A DNA stretch of 64,000 nucleotides from Ignavibacteriota bacterium. Its GTDB lineage: Bacteria; Bacteroidota; Ignavibacteria; Ignavibacteriales; Melioribacteraceae. The DNA lies in contig JADJGF010000001.1 of the NCBI GenBank assembly GCA_016708125.1, positions 4,439,072 through 4,503,071 of the forward strand, read 5' to 3'. Position numbers and translations under genes: made by a program. Of this stretch, positions 37,100 through 46,265 are shown in pieces; position 1 is the first letter of the stretch, and the number at the start of each line of letters is the position of its first letter. Under the pieces are notes generated by a model, which saw only the letters and a list, made by a program, of their open reading frames with translations, had not been told where the DNA came from and ran no database searches.

Positions 37100-37337
37100 T
37101 TATAACGGCGTGGCAAATAACCCGTCCGCCCAAATCCGTCAGCTGACGGAACAATTTTATTTAATAACGAATAATTTATTTAAAGAGCAGTTTTTAATTT
37201 AACTTTAGTAAAAACTGCGACTTACTTTTCTGAATTGTACTTCACTTTAACAAAATACTTAAACTTACTTTCAAACTTTCTGTTTACAAACCAAACCGGA
37301 ATTGAGCGAAGCGGTCGGGTTGATTTGTTTGTTATAC
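37100..37337 (-). repeat. attC13
   Basis: TTATAAC to GTTATAC. Contains CCGTCAGCTGACGG (37136-37149) and GCAGTTTTT hairpin. Confidence 0.92.
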
Positions 37338-37352
37338 CGATATTTTAATGTG

Positions 37353-37955
37353 TTAACTTATTAACTTTATTATTGAAATTATACTGAAAAAAATTGCCAA
37401 AAAAATACTCCCAATTACATAAGATTTAGAATTCATTCTAAGTTCATCCCATTTATCTAAATCTGAGCTAAAACCAATTGCCATTAAAATGAACATAATT
37501 GTAATAACATAAATAACGTCAATTCCCCAAATATTGTCGCTACTATTATTACTAATTTTTGTATCCCAAAATATTTTTACAAGTATAATTGATGCAAGGA
37601 TAGAAGCTACTCTAGATATATAAGTTGTAAAATCTTTCTTAGTTCCTAAATTAAAATTTTCAAATTTTACGATATTTTTGTTAATCTTTTTGCTTGTTAA
37701 AAAATCATTGAAAATTAAAAATATTAATTCATTCTCAGAATAATTTGTATTAAATCTCAAATGTTCATTTTGTTCACTATTATGATATTCAATTAATTTT
37801 CCATCAATAGTTTTTGCACATTGTAAAAATTCTTTTTTTGATTTTTGAAGAATTATAAAATCTAATTTTAATTGATCTATTTGTTCCAATGAATTACGAA
37901 TATCATTTTCAGAAGGATTATTAATTCTATCTTTATGTTCTAACAATAGTTTCAT
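37353..37955 (-). CDS. Membrane protein, hypothetical
   Basis: 200 residues. The first ~110 residues are soluble and helical (EQIDQLKLDFIILQKSKKEF); three hydrophobic segments follow (ISRVASILASIILVKIFW, then YVITIMFILMAIGF and the C-terminal SIFLAIFFSIISII). No family recognised. Cassette of one gene. Confidence 0.6.
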   Translation of the reverse strand: MKLLLEHKDRINNPSENDIRNSLEQIDQLKLDFIILQKSKKEFLQCAKTIDGKLIEYHNSEQNEHLRFNTNYSENELIFLIFNDFLTSKKINKNIVKFENFNLGTKKDFTTYISRVASILASIILVKIFWDTKISNNSSDNIWGIDVIYVITIMFILMAIGFSSDLDKWDELRMNSKSYVIGSIFLAIFFSIISIIKLIS

Positions 37956-37967
37956 ATTTTTTTAGCG

Positions 37968-38194
37968 GTATAACGGCGACGCAAATAACACGCCGCCAAT
38001 AACTGCAAACTTAAGTTAATTTGTTTCCGCCAAATTTTATAAAAACAGTTTTAAATTGTTTTTACAAAAACTGTTTTTTGGTTATTTAAATTTACTTTCA
38101 ATATTAAACAACAATTTTAAACAAACTTTCTAATTTAATTTTTACAACAAATGTCAGACTGCGACATGCAGTCGGGTTGATTTGCTTGTTATAC
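37968..38194 (-). repeat. attC14 (subtype with PolyA-type hairpin)
   Basis: GTATAAC to GTTATAC. Interior differs (TGTTTCCGCCAAATTTT) and the hairpin stem is AAAAACAGTTTT (38041-38052) / AAAACTGTTTTT (38067-38078). Confidence 0.9.
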
Positions 38195-38208
38195 CTTGTT
38201 TGATTTTG

Positions 38209-38622
38209 CTAAATTAAAACTAATTCTATTTCACTAACATCAATAAAATCTTTTTTATTTACAGTAGCTATTGTTTTAATATTATTTGAAAGTGAAATGC
38301 TTATAATTTCAAAATCATGAATTCTGAGTCCAATTGGTGAATACTTCTTTAATAAATCTATGAATATTGAATTGGATTTTTCGGTTGGATATAATATTGT
38401 GAATATTTTTTGAAAGTCTTTTACTACAACTAACGCTTCTTTTATTGAAATACTTGATTTAGGATTTCTAGTAACTACAGATAAAAATTCTGAAATGTTT
38501 TTAGAAGAAGTGAATAATTTATTTTCTTTATTATTTAATATTTGTTGCACTGAAATATAATATTTTGATTCTTCATCAATTGCATATATTAATAAATTAG
38601 TATCAAAAAATATTTCATTCAT
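38209..38622 (-). CDS. PIN-domain (VapC-like) toxin
   Basis: 137 residues from the ATG at 38622. PIN ribonuclease signature: DTNLLIYAID at the N-terminus, SEFLSV with the second acidic residue, IHDFEI and NKKDF for the remaining acidic positions. Toxins of this class cut tRNA or rRNA. The start overlaps the stop of the upstream small antitoxin by eight bases. Confidence 0.87.
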   Translation of the reverse strand: MNEIFFDTNLLIYAIDEESKYYISVQQILNNKENKLFTSSKNISEFLSVVTRNPKSSISIKEALVVVKDFQKIFTILYPTEKSNSIFIDLLKKYSPIGLRIHDFEIISISLSNNIKTIATVNKKDFIDVSEIELVLI

Positions 38623-38794
38623 ATGCACTTTCTCTAATATCAATATCGTCGAATTGCCCCTTAAGCTTAAAAGTATGAATTTTCTTTTTCTCAGTAATTT
38701 CAGAAATTACAGTGTCAATGTATTTGTCAACTTTATTTAATAGTTTTTCTGGTACACGATCAATTTTTCTTTTAACTTTTTCTTTGGTGATCAC
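38615..38794 (-). CDS. VapB-type antitoxin with GTG start
   Basis: 59 residues, too short for the usual cutoff, starting at GTG 38794 with TTGAGGG about 8 bases upstream. Lys-rich N-terminus (ITKEKVKRKIDRVPEKLLNK) and a helical C-terminus (KGQFDDIDIRESAYE). No ATG exists in the frame. Operon order, eight-base overlap with the PIN gene and size support the antitoxin role; family within VapB not identified. Confidence 0.75.
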   Translation of the reverse strand: MITKEKVKRKIDRVPEKLLNKVDKYIDTVISEITEKKKIHTFKLKGQFDDIDIRESAYE

Positions 38795-38871
38795 ATTTCC
38801 CTCAATATTTCAATTTAGATGTGCTAAAATATAAGTCAAACATAGTTTACTTTCAATTCATTATTTTCAAT

Positions 38872-39097
38872 GTATAACGGCGTTGCAAATAACTTGTCCG
38901 CCCTTAATTATAATTTTACAAAATAACGAGTGGCAAAATTACGGGAGCAATGTTTAATTTTCCTTGCAAACATTGCGACTTAACTTTTCTTTAATTACAC
39001 TTCACTTTAACAAAAAACTTAAATTGGATTACTAAATTCTCTATTTACAAATTTCCACCGAACCGGAACGGCGGTCAAGTTGATTTGCTGGTTAGGC
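38872..39097 (-). repeat. attC15
   Basis: GTATAAC to GTTAGGC. Hairpin stem GCAATGTTT / AAACATTGC; flanking interior has a divergent ACCGGAACGGCGGTCAAG end. Confidence 0.9.
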
Positions 39098-39171
39098 AGC
39101 ATTTTACTTTATTTGAGTTATTATTCATTATCTTAAATCTATTTGTAAATAGTAATTATGGATATTAATTA

Positions 39172-39540
39172 CTAACTAAAATTCAAACTCTTCAACTTTT
39201 CCCCATTAATAAAGATACTAATTCGATAATCTGTCTCTGTGCTTGTTGCATTATTGCCCGTATAAACTTCATAATTTTTTTTATATCCACTCATAACTAT
39301 TTTTCTTTCTTGAAATACAGCACTTTTCTCAAAACTTTTACTGAATAATCCAAAAGACTCCTCTACTACTTCAATATCATTTATCTTACAGATAAAAGAA
39401 TTTGTAATAGGCATTTTTACAACAGAAATTTTCCAAGGAGATGCTTCTTCAGTTGGTTTATAAAAAGCAAGTTGCGAAGAAGAACATGAAACTATAAAAA
39501 ATACGACTAAAGCTATAATCAATAGAAAATAATTTTTCAT
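39172..39540 (-). CDS. Lipoprotein, hypothetical
   Basis: 122 residues from the ATG at 39540; earlier in-frame codons are attC16 read-through. Lipoprotein signal KNYFLLIIALVVFFIVSCSSSQ with the lipobox Cys. The rest is a small beta-type domain with YTGNNATSTETDYRISIFIN. Single-gene cassette. Function unknown. Confidence 0.65.
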   Translation of the reverse strand: MKNYFLLIIALVVFFIVSCSSSQLAFYKPTEEASPWKISVVKMPITNSFICKINDIEVVEESFGLFSKSFEKSAVFQERKIVMSGYKKNYEVYTGNNATSTETDYRISIFINGEKLKSLNFS

Positions 39541-39585
39541 ACATTTGCCTAATAAAAATGATATACATAATAAATATATTTTGAT

Positions 39586-39809
39586 GCCTAACGACGTTGC
39601 GCCTAACCCGCCGCCCATAACAAGGAAGCCGAGTAAAACACAACTGATAAATATTAAGCCGTAGGTTTGTAACTTGTTCAGTACAAACCGAAGGCAAGTT
39701 AATTAATTAGAACGAACACTTAGAACAACAAACTATAACTAAAACACAATTTCAAAAATCACAAATTCGCCGAACCAAAACGGCGGTCGGGTTGAGGCGC
39801 TGGTTAGGC
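39586..39809 (-). repeat. attC16 (second major subtype)
   Basis: GCCTAAC core, arm GCGCCTAACCCGCCGCC against GGCGGTCGGGTTGAGGCGC, GTTAGGC core. Hairpin GGTTTGTA (39664-39671)/TACAAACC (39682-39689). Interior ACAACAAACTATAACTAAAAC is shared with attC35. Confidence 0.88.
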
Positions 39810-39810
39810 A

Positions 39811-40236
39811 TTAGAATATTTTAATTAGTAAAGCGAGTAAAACAATTAACAAGAATAAAACAGGTAACAAAGAACCAACAAAAAATAATATAGAATTAAT
39901 AGGAGTATAAAATAAATTAAAAAATGGATGGATTGACTTTTCTTCTTTAGTTAAAGCTGAATTCCAGTATCTAAACTTCATACTGTTTATATAAGAAATT
40001 CCCGCAAGTCTATCATCATAAGGTTTGGCTATAATTATTTTTAATCTACTAAAAATTATGTATAAAAATAAAACTGCAAGTAAAATATAGAATACATAAT
40101 GAACACGAAAATCAAGTATGAACTCAAATATTATAATAAGAATAAAGTACAACTCAGATATGAATAAGACTACTTTATTAAAAAATGAAATGGAATTTTT
40201 AGATTTATATAAATTAAACGTTTCTTCAATATTCAT
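39811..40236 (-). CDS. Membrane protein, hypothetical
   Basis: 141 residues with four hydrophobic helices (VLFISELYFILIIIFEFIL, VHYVFYILLAVLFLYIIFS, a weaker one, and the C-terminal FVGSLLPVLFLLIVLLALLI). Basic and short between them. No recognised family. Stop two bases from attC16. Confidence 0.6.
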   Translation of the reverse strand: MNIEETFNLYKSKNSISFFNKVVLFISELYFILIIIFEFILDFRVHYVFYILLAVLFLYIIFSRLKIIIAKPYDDRLAGISYINSMKFRYWNSALTKEEKSIHPFFNLFYTPINSILFFVGSLLPVLFLLIVLLALLIKIF

Positions 40237-40246
40237 TTGAATAGAT

Positions 40247-40473
40247 GCCTAACGGCGTGGCAAATAACCCGTCCGCCAATAACTACAATTTATTTTAATA
40301 ACGATTGGTAAAATTACCAGAGCAAAGTTTAATTTTTCTTTAGCAAACTTTGCGACTTACCTTTTCCTTGAATTGCACTCACTTTAACAAAAAACTTAAA
40401 TAAAACTTACAAACTAACTTTTTACAAATTCACCCGACTGAGTTCGGCGGTCAAGTTGATTTGCTTGTTATAT
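40247..40473 (-). repeat. attC17
   Basis: GCCTAAC to GTTATAT. GCAAAGTTT/AAACTTTGC hairpin and CAAGTTGATTTG arm. Confidence 0.92.
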
Positions 40474-40478
40474 AGAAA

Positions 40479-42965
40479 TTATTTTGGTAAACGATTTAAT
40501 TCATTCTCTAATCCGTCTACTGTTTTTACAGAATATTTTGTTTTAATTTTATCTCTAATAAACTTTTCAGCGGCTTGGAAATCTTTATTTAGACCATGAC
40601 TGATTACTTGTGCACTTAGATAGTTTAGTCTATACTCTAATTCTGACATTTTAAAATTTGAATTTATCGTATCAAGTACGGTTGTCAGAACATCAGTATT
40701 ATAATAGTATCTACTTATTTCCATTTTTGTTAAATATGTATAAATGTTTTCTGGAAACTCTTTAATCCCCTCATCAATTATTCTATAAGCCATTTCCTCA
40801 TTATGATCAATATATGCAAAATATTCTGATTTTAATGAATAAAACATTTCATGTGCCTTTCTACTCGGAATTGTCTCCAATTGATCTAGTAAAAATTTAA
40901 GTTCTTTTTTTTGATCAGAAATATTATTTTTTTGCTTAATAAGACAACGAAAATAAGCATGAATATAATAAGGATTTGATTTTCGCTGATAGTAACTTTC
41001 TTTTGCTAATTCATATGCAGAATCATAATCTTCTAAATTTATATAAACAAGTACTAACTCTCTCTTTGCTTTTATATAATTTGGATATTCATGTAATAGA
41101 CTAAAAAGTCTTTCTAATGCTACGTCATAACGTCTAGTAAGTCTATAATAAAATCCAAACAAAAAATTATGATCAGGTTGCCCAATAAATTGCACTTCTG
41201 TTGTAAATCTTTTGTCCCTATTTTTAGCTAATGCTGAACATAACCAATATCTTATTTCACTAATTATTCGACGATCAATATTTTTTTTATTTTGAAACAA
41301 ATTGTCAGCTATATCAATTGCTGAATCATATAATCCATTTCTATATAGATCAGTAATTGCATTAAGATAATACGATGGAATAAGTAATTCTTTTGGAATT
41401 TCATTAATATTACCATTTTTTATTGCAGTTTGAAAAGCGATTGATAATTCTGACATATCTGTATCATCTTTATCAGTATAATCTTTTAAGATTAATAAGG
41501 AGTAATCTTTAATCGATTTGATATATTTATCTTCCATTCTTAGATTAAGACGTAAAATATAATCTCTTACACCGTCATTTAATTTCATATATTCTTTAAT
41601 AGCTCCGACATATTCAATTATTGATCTCTTAGAAAATTCAACAATTAGTTCACGTAAATTTATTTCCTCCTCAGTTTCAAATATTTTTCTTAAAAGTTTT
41701 AAACTAATAATGTCATATTCTGCTAAAATTCTTAGTAAACTCATTGCAGCAACATTATCCTTATATTCTCGTATTGTCGAACTTATATGTTCAGAATTGT
41801 ATTCGGCAATTACATGTAAATTATTTCTTAATTCATCAATACCAACTTTTTTTAGGTAATCAACTGTAAATATTATCTGTGTTGGAAATCCTGTAAATAA
41901 TTCTGAAAAATTTTTTTTATCAACCAAAGAAATATCTAAATTCTCAATATCTAAGTGTGCTTGAAATAAATTTTTACATTCATTTTTATCTAATCCTGGT
42001 AGTGATATAGAATAAATATAATCTTTATTTTTAAGGCTAGTATAATTAGGAACAACACGAGAAATTATAAGAATAAATATTTTCCTTATTTCTTTGCTTA
42101 ATCGATCAATTAGTTCTATATACCAGTCAACGATTTGACCATCTTTATAAACAATGCTAAAATTGTCAACTACATAAACAATATTATCTGAAGCATAAAT
42201 TTCTAGTAGAATAATCTTAGCTAATTCAATTTTTTCTTCCATCGGGATATTTAAAAAATCAACTAAATCTTTTCTATCAATACTCGCTACATAACCAAGA
42301 TCAAATAGAAATAGTATAAAATCTTCTATACTTGCACTTGAATGCATATTAATAGTTGGAGGGAAATAGTAATCTCTTATTTTATTAGCATTAATTAAGG
42401 AATGTTGAAGAAATCTTCTACGACCAACCTGTGGTAAACCAGAAACAATAATGGAAATTGGAGTTGGAATATCATAATTAAAAATTCTTTCATCAAACTC
42501 CTTTTTAAATTTATCACGACCAATAAACAGTTGTTGTTTTGCTTTTGTTTGTGGGAACATTTCCCATGCAACAATTCGAAGTTTTTGCAAAATTCGTTCT
42601 GCTGCTTTTGTAGGTTTAGAAACATTTCTTAGATTATATTCTTTAATCCATTCAGGAATTCTAGTATCTGAGTGTTTTGTATTATCAATAATAATAGGAT
42701 AAAAACCTTTTATTTGATTTTCTTTTATTAATATTTCAGCATTAAATATTTCTTTTTTTACCCACTCACTTTCCAATGCTTCATTTGAAATAAATAAAAC
42801 AAATACATCTGATTGCTCCAATCCAATAAATATTTCATCGATAGTTTTATTACCTTCTTCAAACGTAAATACATCATAAATAATTTTATCTTGACCAAGA
42901 ATACTTGCAACTTTTTCAACATAAAATTTTTGTTTACTTGCATGAGATAGAAATGCTTTAGGCAT
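40479..42965 (-). CDS. TIR-STAND-TPR protein, likely anti-phage effector
   Basis: 828 residues in three parts. TIR domain 1-130: KAFLSHASKQKFYVEKVASI, a TIR-like W68/E72 in ESEWVKKEI and IIIDNTKHSD. A STAND/AAA-like NTPase starts at FIGRDKFKKEFDE; its P-loop is degenerate, GLPQVGRRRF (176-185), with Arg in place of the usual Lys. The Walker B-like VYVVDNFSI is visible. From about 480 a TPR-like helical repeat region (YNALE, SALAKNRDKRFTT, YYRLTRRYDVALERLF) extends to the end. TIR-STAND proteins sense phage components and act by depleting NAD+ or degrading nucleic acids. The cassette contains only this gene. Confidence 0.87.
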   Translation of the reverse strand: MPKAFLSHASKQKFYVEKVASILGQDKIIYDVFTFEEGNKTIDEIFIGLEQSDVFVLFISNEALESEWVKKEIFNAEILIKENQIKGFYPIIIDNTKHSDTRIPEWIKEYNLRNVSKPTKAAERILQKLRIVAWEMFPQTKAKQQLFIGRDKFKKEFDERIFNYDIPTPISIIVSGLPQVGRRRFLQHSLINANKIRDYYFPPTINMHSSASIEDFILFLFDLGYVASIDRKDLVDFLNIPMEEKIELAKIILLEIYASDNIVYVVDNFSIVYKDGQIVDWYIELIDRLSKEIRKIFILIISRVVPNYTSLKNKDYIYSISLPGLDKNECKNLFQAHLDIENLDISLVDKKNFSELFTGFPTQIIFTVDYLKKVGIDELRNNLHVIAEYNSEHISSTIREYKDNVAAMSLLRILAEYDIISLKLLRKIFETEEEINLRELIVEFSKRSIIEYVGAIKEYMKLNDGVRDYILRLNLRMEDKYIKSIKDYSLLILKDYTDKDDTDMSELSIAFQTAIKNGNINEIPKELLIPSYYLNAITDLYRNGLYDSAIDIADNLFQNKKNIDRRIISEIRYWLCSALAKNRDKRFTTEVQFIGQPDHNFLFGFYYRLTRRYDVALERLFSLLHEYPNYIKAKRELVLVYINLEDYDSAYELAKESYYQRKSNPYYIHAYFRCLIKQKNNISDQKKELKFLLDQLETIPSRKAHEMFYSLKSEYFAYIDHNEEMAYRIIDEGIKEFPENIYTYLTKMEISRYYYNTDVLTTVLDTINSNFKMSELEYRLNYLSAQVISHGLNKDFQAAEKFIRDKIKTKYSVKTVDGLENELNRLPK

Positions 42966-42997
42966 ATTTACTCCTATTAATTGGTCAAATAAATTCT

Positions 42998-43234
42998 ATA
43001 TAACGGCGTGGCAAATAACCCGTCCGCCCAAATCCGTCAGCTGACGGAACAATTTTATTAAATAACGATTAGTAAAATTACCGGAGCAAAGTTTAATTTT
43101 CTTTAGCAAACTTTGCGACTTACTTTTCTAAATTGTACTTCATTTTAACAAAAAACTAAAATTGAAAACTAAACTTTCTGTTTACAAACCAAACCCAATT
43201 TAGCGAAGCGGTCGGGTTGATTTGTTGGTTATGT
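42998..43234 (-). repeat. attC18
   Basis: ATATAAC to GTTATGT with CCGTCAGCTGACGG (43034-43047) and GCAAAGTTT/AAACTTTGC hairpin. The methyltransferase stop codon is inside the core. Confidence 0.92.
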
Positions 43235-43879
43235 TACTTTTTTACTTATTGAGTAAATTCGATTAATTTGAATTTCATCTATATATGGTTTTCTATTTAA
43301 GATTCTTTCATTTTTGAAACCAGAACTTTCCAAGGCCGATTGAATTTCTTCCATTGAAAAAAGTGAATAATAGATTTTTGATTTTATGTCTAATAATTCT
43401 TCTTCGTATCCTTCAGAATTACCTTCTTTTGTAACGATTAATAAATAACCATTTTTTTTTAATACTCTATTAAATTCTTTAAATACATTTTGCAAATATT
43501 TTTTAGGTGTATCTATTATTGAATAATATGATATTATTCCGTCAAAATAATTTTGTTTGAATTTTAATTTTGAAAAATCTCCAATTTCAAAATGTATTTT
43601 AGGGTTTTTATTCTTTGCTATTTTTATACATTTTTCTGAAATGTCAATTCCAACAATGTTGATTCCTTTTTGATAGATATAATTTTCAATATGCCCACAA
43701 GGTCCACAACCAACACTACACAATATTGATTTTTCGTTAAATAAACTCAAATATTCATCAATTATATTTTTGTCAAATTCTTTTTTCCCCAATTCGTCAT
43801 AAAATAAATCATAATATTTTTGAGCGGCTTTATTGTAAGCTTTTCTTGTTAATTGATTTGTCTTTTCTAATGTTTCCAT
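43229..43879 (-). CDS. Class I SAM-dependent methyltransferase
   Basis: 216 residues. Motif I is CSVGCGPCGHIENY, then GIDISEKCIKIAKNKNP (motif II), FDGIISYYSIID (motif IV) and a tail with RVLKKNGYLLIVTKEGN. This is the Methyltransf_11/25 type acting on small molecules or polyketide-like substrates, substrate unknown. Starts 11 bases from attC19; the stop lies inside attC18. Confidence 0.87.
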   Translation of the reverse strand: METLEKTNQLTRKAYNKAAQKYYDLFYDELGKKEFDKNIIDEYLSLFNEKSILCSVGCGPCGHIENYIYQKGINIVGIDISEKCIKIAKNKNPKIHFEIGDFSKLKFKQNYFDGIISYYSIIDTPKKYLQNVFKEFNRVLKKNGYLLIVTKEGNSEGYEEELLDIKSKIYYSLFSMEEIQSALESSGFKNERILNRKPYIDEIQINRIYSISKKVT

Positions 43880-43889
43880 TTTTTAAGTA

Positions 43890-44113
43890 ACATAACGGCG
43901 GCGCAAATAACCCGACGCCATAAACAATAATTTTATTAAATAACGAATGATTTATTTTAAAGAGCAGTTTTTAATTTTCCTTGGTAAAAACTGCGACTTA
44001 CTTTTCTGAATTGTACTTCACTTTTACAAATAACTTAAATGAACTTCCAAATTATCTGTTTACAAACCAAACCAGAATTGAGCGAAGCGGTCGGGTTGAT
44101 TTGTTGGTTATGC
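43890..44113 (-). repeat. attC19
   Basis: ACATAAC to GTTATGC, GCAGTTTTT/AAAAACTGC hairpin. Confidence 0.92.
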
Positions 44114-44117
44114 ATTT

Positions 44118-44789
44118 TTAATTAATCCAATACATAAACTCTTTCACAATCAAATTATTCTTCTTCAAAATACATTCAATTTCTTCCCCATTTCCATCAA
44201 ATCCATAATCTAAAAAGTATCGCTCATTATTCTTTTTAATACGAAATAAATTGCGAAGATTATTCTTTAAAGATTTTGGTTCTGAAAAATTTATAGAGAT
44301 TGTGGAGTCCAATGAATATTTTATATTCTGATTATCTATTAAATCAATAATTCTATTTACTTCGTCAATTTTTATACTTCTATCTTGTAGAATATCAAGT
44401 TTACCTTTTGATGAATTTACAATCCATGTATTTGAAGTATCTAAAGAAGTAAGTAAATATTGTGTTTTATATTCAGTTTGATTAGAATCCGACGAATTCC
44501 AATAATTTGAATATGCGTGCAAATATCTTGATGTTTTAGAAACACCATTAATGATAGGAGATTCATATACTATAATTTCATTTGGTTCAAAATCTCCAGC
44601 ATAATAGTCTATTCCAATTTGAATGGAATCAATATTTTGGAATGAATATTTTTGCGCAAAGTCAATAAGATTAAGACTGTCTGATTTTGTAAAATTATTT
44701 TTTGACAATTTTATTACCTTGATTGGTTTTTGGGCAGATAGATTAATCCCGAATAATAGAATACAAATAATAATTTTTATACTTTTCAT
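44118..44789 (-). CDS. Secreted hypothetical protein
   Basis: 223 residues with a signal peptide (KSIKIIICILLFGINLSAQ). The rest is soluble, alternately charged and aromatic, and includes SIQIGIDYYAGDFEPNEIIV and DYGFDGNGEEIECI. No domain recognised. Stop four bases from attC19. Confidence 0.6.
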   Translation of the reverse strand: MKSIKIIICILLFGINLSAQKPIKVIKLSKNNFTKSDSLNLIDFAQKYSFQNIDSIQIGIDYYAGDFEPNEIIVYESPIINGVSKTSRYLHAYSNYWNSSDSNQTEYKTQYLLTSLDTSNTWIVNSSKGKLDILQDRSIKIDEVNRIIDLIDNQNIKYSLDSTISINFSEPKSLKNNLRNLFRIKKNNERYFLDYGFDGNGEEIECILKKNNLIVKEFMYWIN

Positions 44790-44806
44790 TTTCTATTTTT
44801 CCAAAT

Positions 44807-45031
44807 GCATAACGGCGTGGCAAATAACCCGTCCGCCCAACACAACAATTTTATTTAATAACGATTGGTAAAATTACCAAAGCAGTTTTTAATTTAGTTT
44901 TACAAAAATCTGCGACTCACTTTTCTGAATTGTACTTCACTTTTACAAAAAACTTAAATTTACTTCCCAATTTTTGATTTACAAATTCCCGCCAAATTAG
45001 CGAAGCGGTCGGGTTGATTTGTTTGTTATAC
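44807..45031 (-). repeat. attC20
   Basis: GCATAAC to GTTATAC. Hairpin GCAGTTTTT with a one-base bulge (AAAAATCTGC). Confidence 0.92.
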
Positions 45032-45035
45032 ATTT

Positions 45036-45394
45036 TTACTTTAAAACAGTTTGAATTTTCTTTTTTGATATTGTTGTTGCCAATTTACTCGATTTTATTG
45101 TGACGCCAATTACACTTACGTATATAAATATTGTAATAAATATGAAAGCATAAATATTTGGAATTATTTTTTGGAAATATAAAACCATACTTATAATTAC
45201 AATGATAACGCCATTATTAAATAAGTATTTTCCACCTAATCTGTTAGTTTCAAACCAAACTTTTCATCTTTCATCGTTTCTGGTAATCTTATTCCGTACC
45301 AATGATTAATTTTTACTTTTTGCAATATTAATGGAATTGATAATGCAATCATTAAAATTCCAACAAAGCCAGAAATTAGAAATAATATTTCCAT
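45036..45394 (-). pseudogene. SdpI-family membrane immunity-like protein, frameshifted
   Basis: The open frame from the ATG at 45394 (EILFLISGFVGILMIALSIP) reaches NHWYGIRLPETMKDEKF and then runs out in GLKLTD. Shifting one base in the TTTGG tract near 45265 continues WFETNRLGGKYLFNNGVI, then further hydrophobic segments to a TAA at 45036. The N-x-x-YGIRxPxTM and W-x-x-N-R signature matches the SdpI immunity family. As written, the second half is out of frame. Two to three transmembrane helices in the intact form. Confidence 0.75.
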
Positions 45395-45407
45395 ATTTCC
45401 TCCAAAT

Positions 45408-45632
45408 GTATAACGGCGGCGCAAATAACCCGTCCGCCCATAACAACAATTTTATTAAATATCGATTGATTTATTTTAAAGAGCAGTTTTTAATTTAGTT
45501 TTACAAAAAACTGCGACTAACTTTTCTAAATTGCACTTCACTTTTACAAAAACTAAAATTGACTTCTAAACTTTCTGTTTACAAACCAAACTGGAATTGA
45601 GCGAAGCGGTCGGGTTGATTTGTTTGTTATAT
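45408..45632 (-). repeat. attC21
   Basis: GTATAAC to GTTATAT, GCAGTTTTT/AAAAACTGC hairpin. Confidence 0.92.
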
Positions 45633-45644
45633 GGCATTTTTATA

Positions 45645-45922
45645 TTAAGCAGAATTTCTTAATTCAAAATCTATTTTTTCTTTTAAGATTATTTTTATTA
45701 AAGATTGATATGGTACATCTCTTTTATTTGCAATTATTTTTAAGTCATTTAATAAAAATTCTGGTAGTCTTAATGAAATTGTTCTTGTGGATGGTTTAAG
45801 ATTTGGAAAAGATGTCGATTTGGATTTCTCCCAATTAATATATTCTGTAGAGTCATTTTTGACCAAAACTCTCTTTCTTCTTCTTCTGTTTTAAATTTTG
45901 GAATATTTTTTAATTTCTTCAT
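45645..45922 (-). pseudogene. BrnA-type antitoxin, frameshifted
   Basis: The ATG at 45922, inside the end of the toxin gene, gives KKLKNIPKFKTEEEEREFWSK, then a shift is needed at the AAAAA tract near 45857 to continue NDSTEYINW, NLKPSTRTISLRLPEFLLND and RDVPYQSLIKIILKEKID. That is the BrnA family order exactly. An in-frame TTG at 45866 could make a 73-residue C-terminal fragment retaining the ribbon-helix-helix part. Confidence 0.78.
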
Positions 45923-46208
45923 TGTATTTTCTTTTCTCTTTTTTATTCATATCTCTTGCTGAAATTATTCTAATTAAGTTTTTTCTTATTGTAAAAACAG
46001 TAAATATTTTTCTATCTGAATCTGTTCTTCCTAAAGCGAACCAACGATTTTCTTTTTCTGAATGATTAACATCATCTGCAACAATTAATGGTTCATTGAA
46101 AAATATTTGTTCACATTCAATATGTAAAACTTGATGTTTTAACCAATTTTTCTCAATGTTTCCATTATCCCATTGAAATCCTTCAATATTATCAAAAGTA
46201 TTTTTCAT
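45891..46208 (-). CDS. BrnT-type toxin
   Basis: 105 residues: FQWDNGNIEKNWLKHQV, CEQIFFNEPLIV, NRWFALGRTDSDRKIFTVFT and IRIISARDMNKKEKRKY, all hallmark BrnT segments. BrnT is a RelE-fold ribonuclease silenced by BrnA. It is intact, although the downstream antitoxin carries a frameshift. The two genes overlap by 32 bases (45891-45922). Confidence 0.9.
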   Translation of the reverse strand: MKNTFDNIEGFQWDNGNIEKNWLKHQVLHIECEQIFFNEPLIVADDVNHSEKENRWFALGRTDSDRKIFTVFTIRKNLIRIISARDMNKKEKRKYNEEIKKYSKI

Positions 46209-46265
46209 ACAGCTGTATATTATAAAAACATACTTAATTTTGCAATACCAATTTTCTTATTTGCC

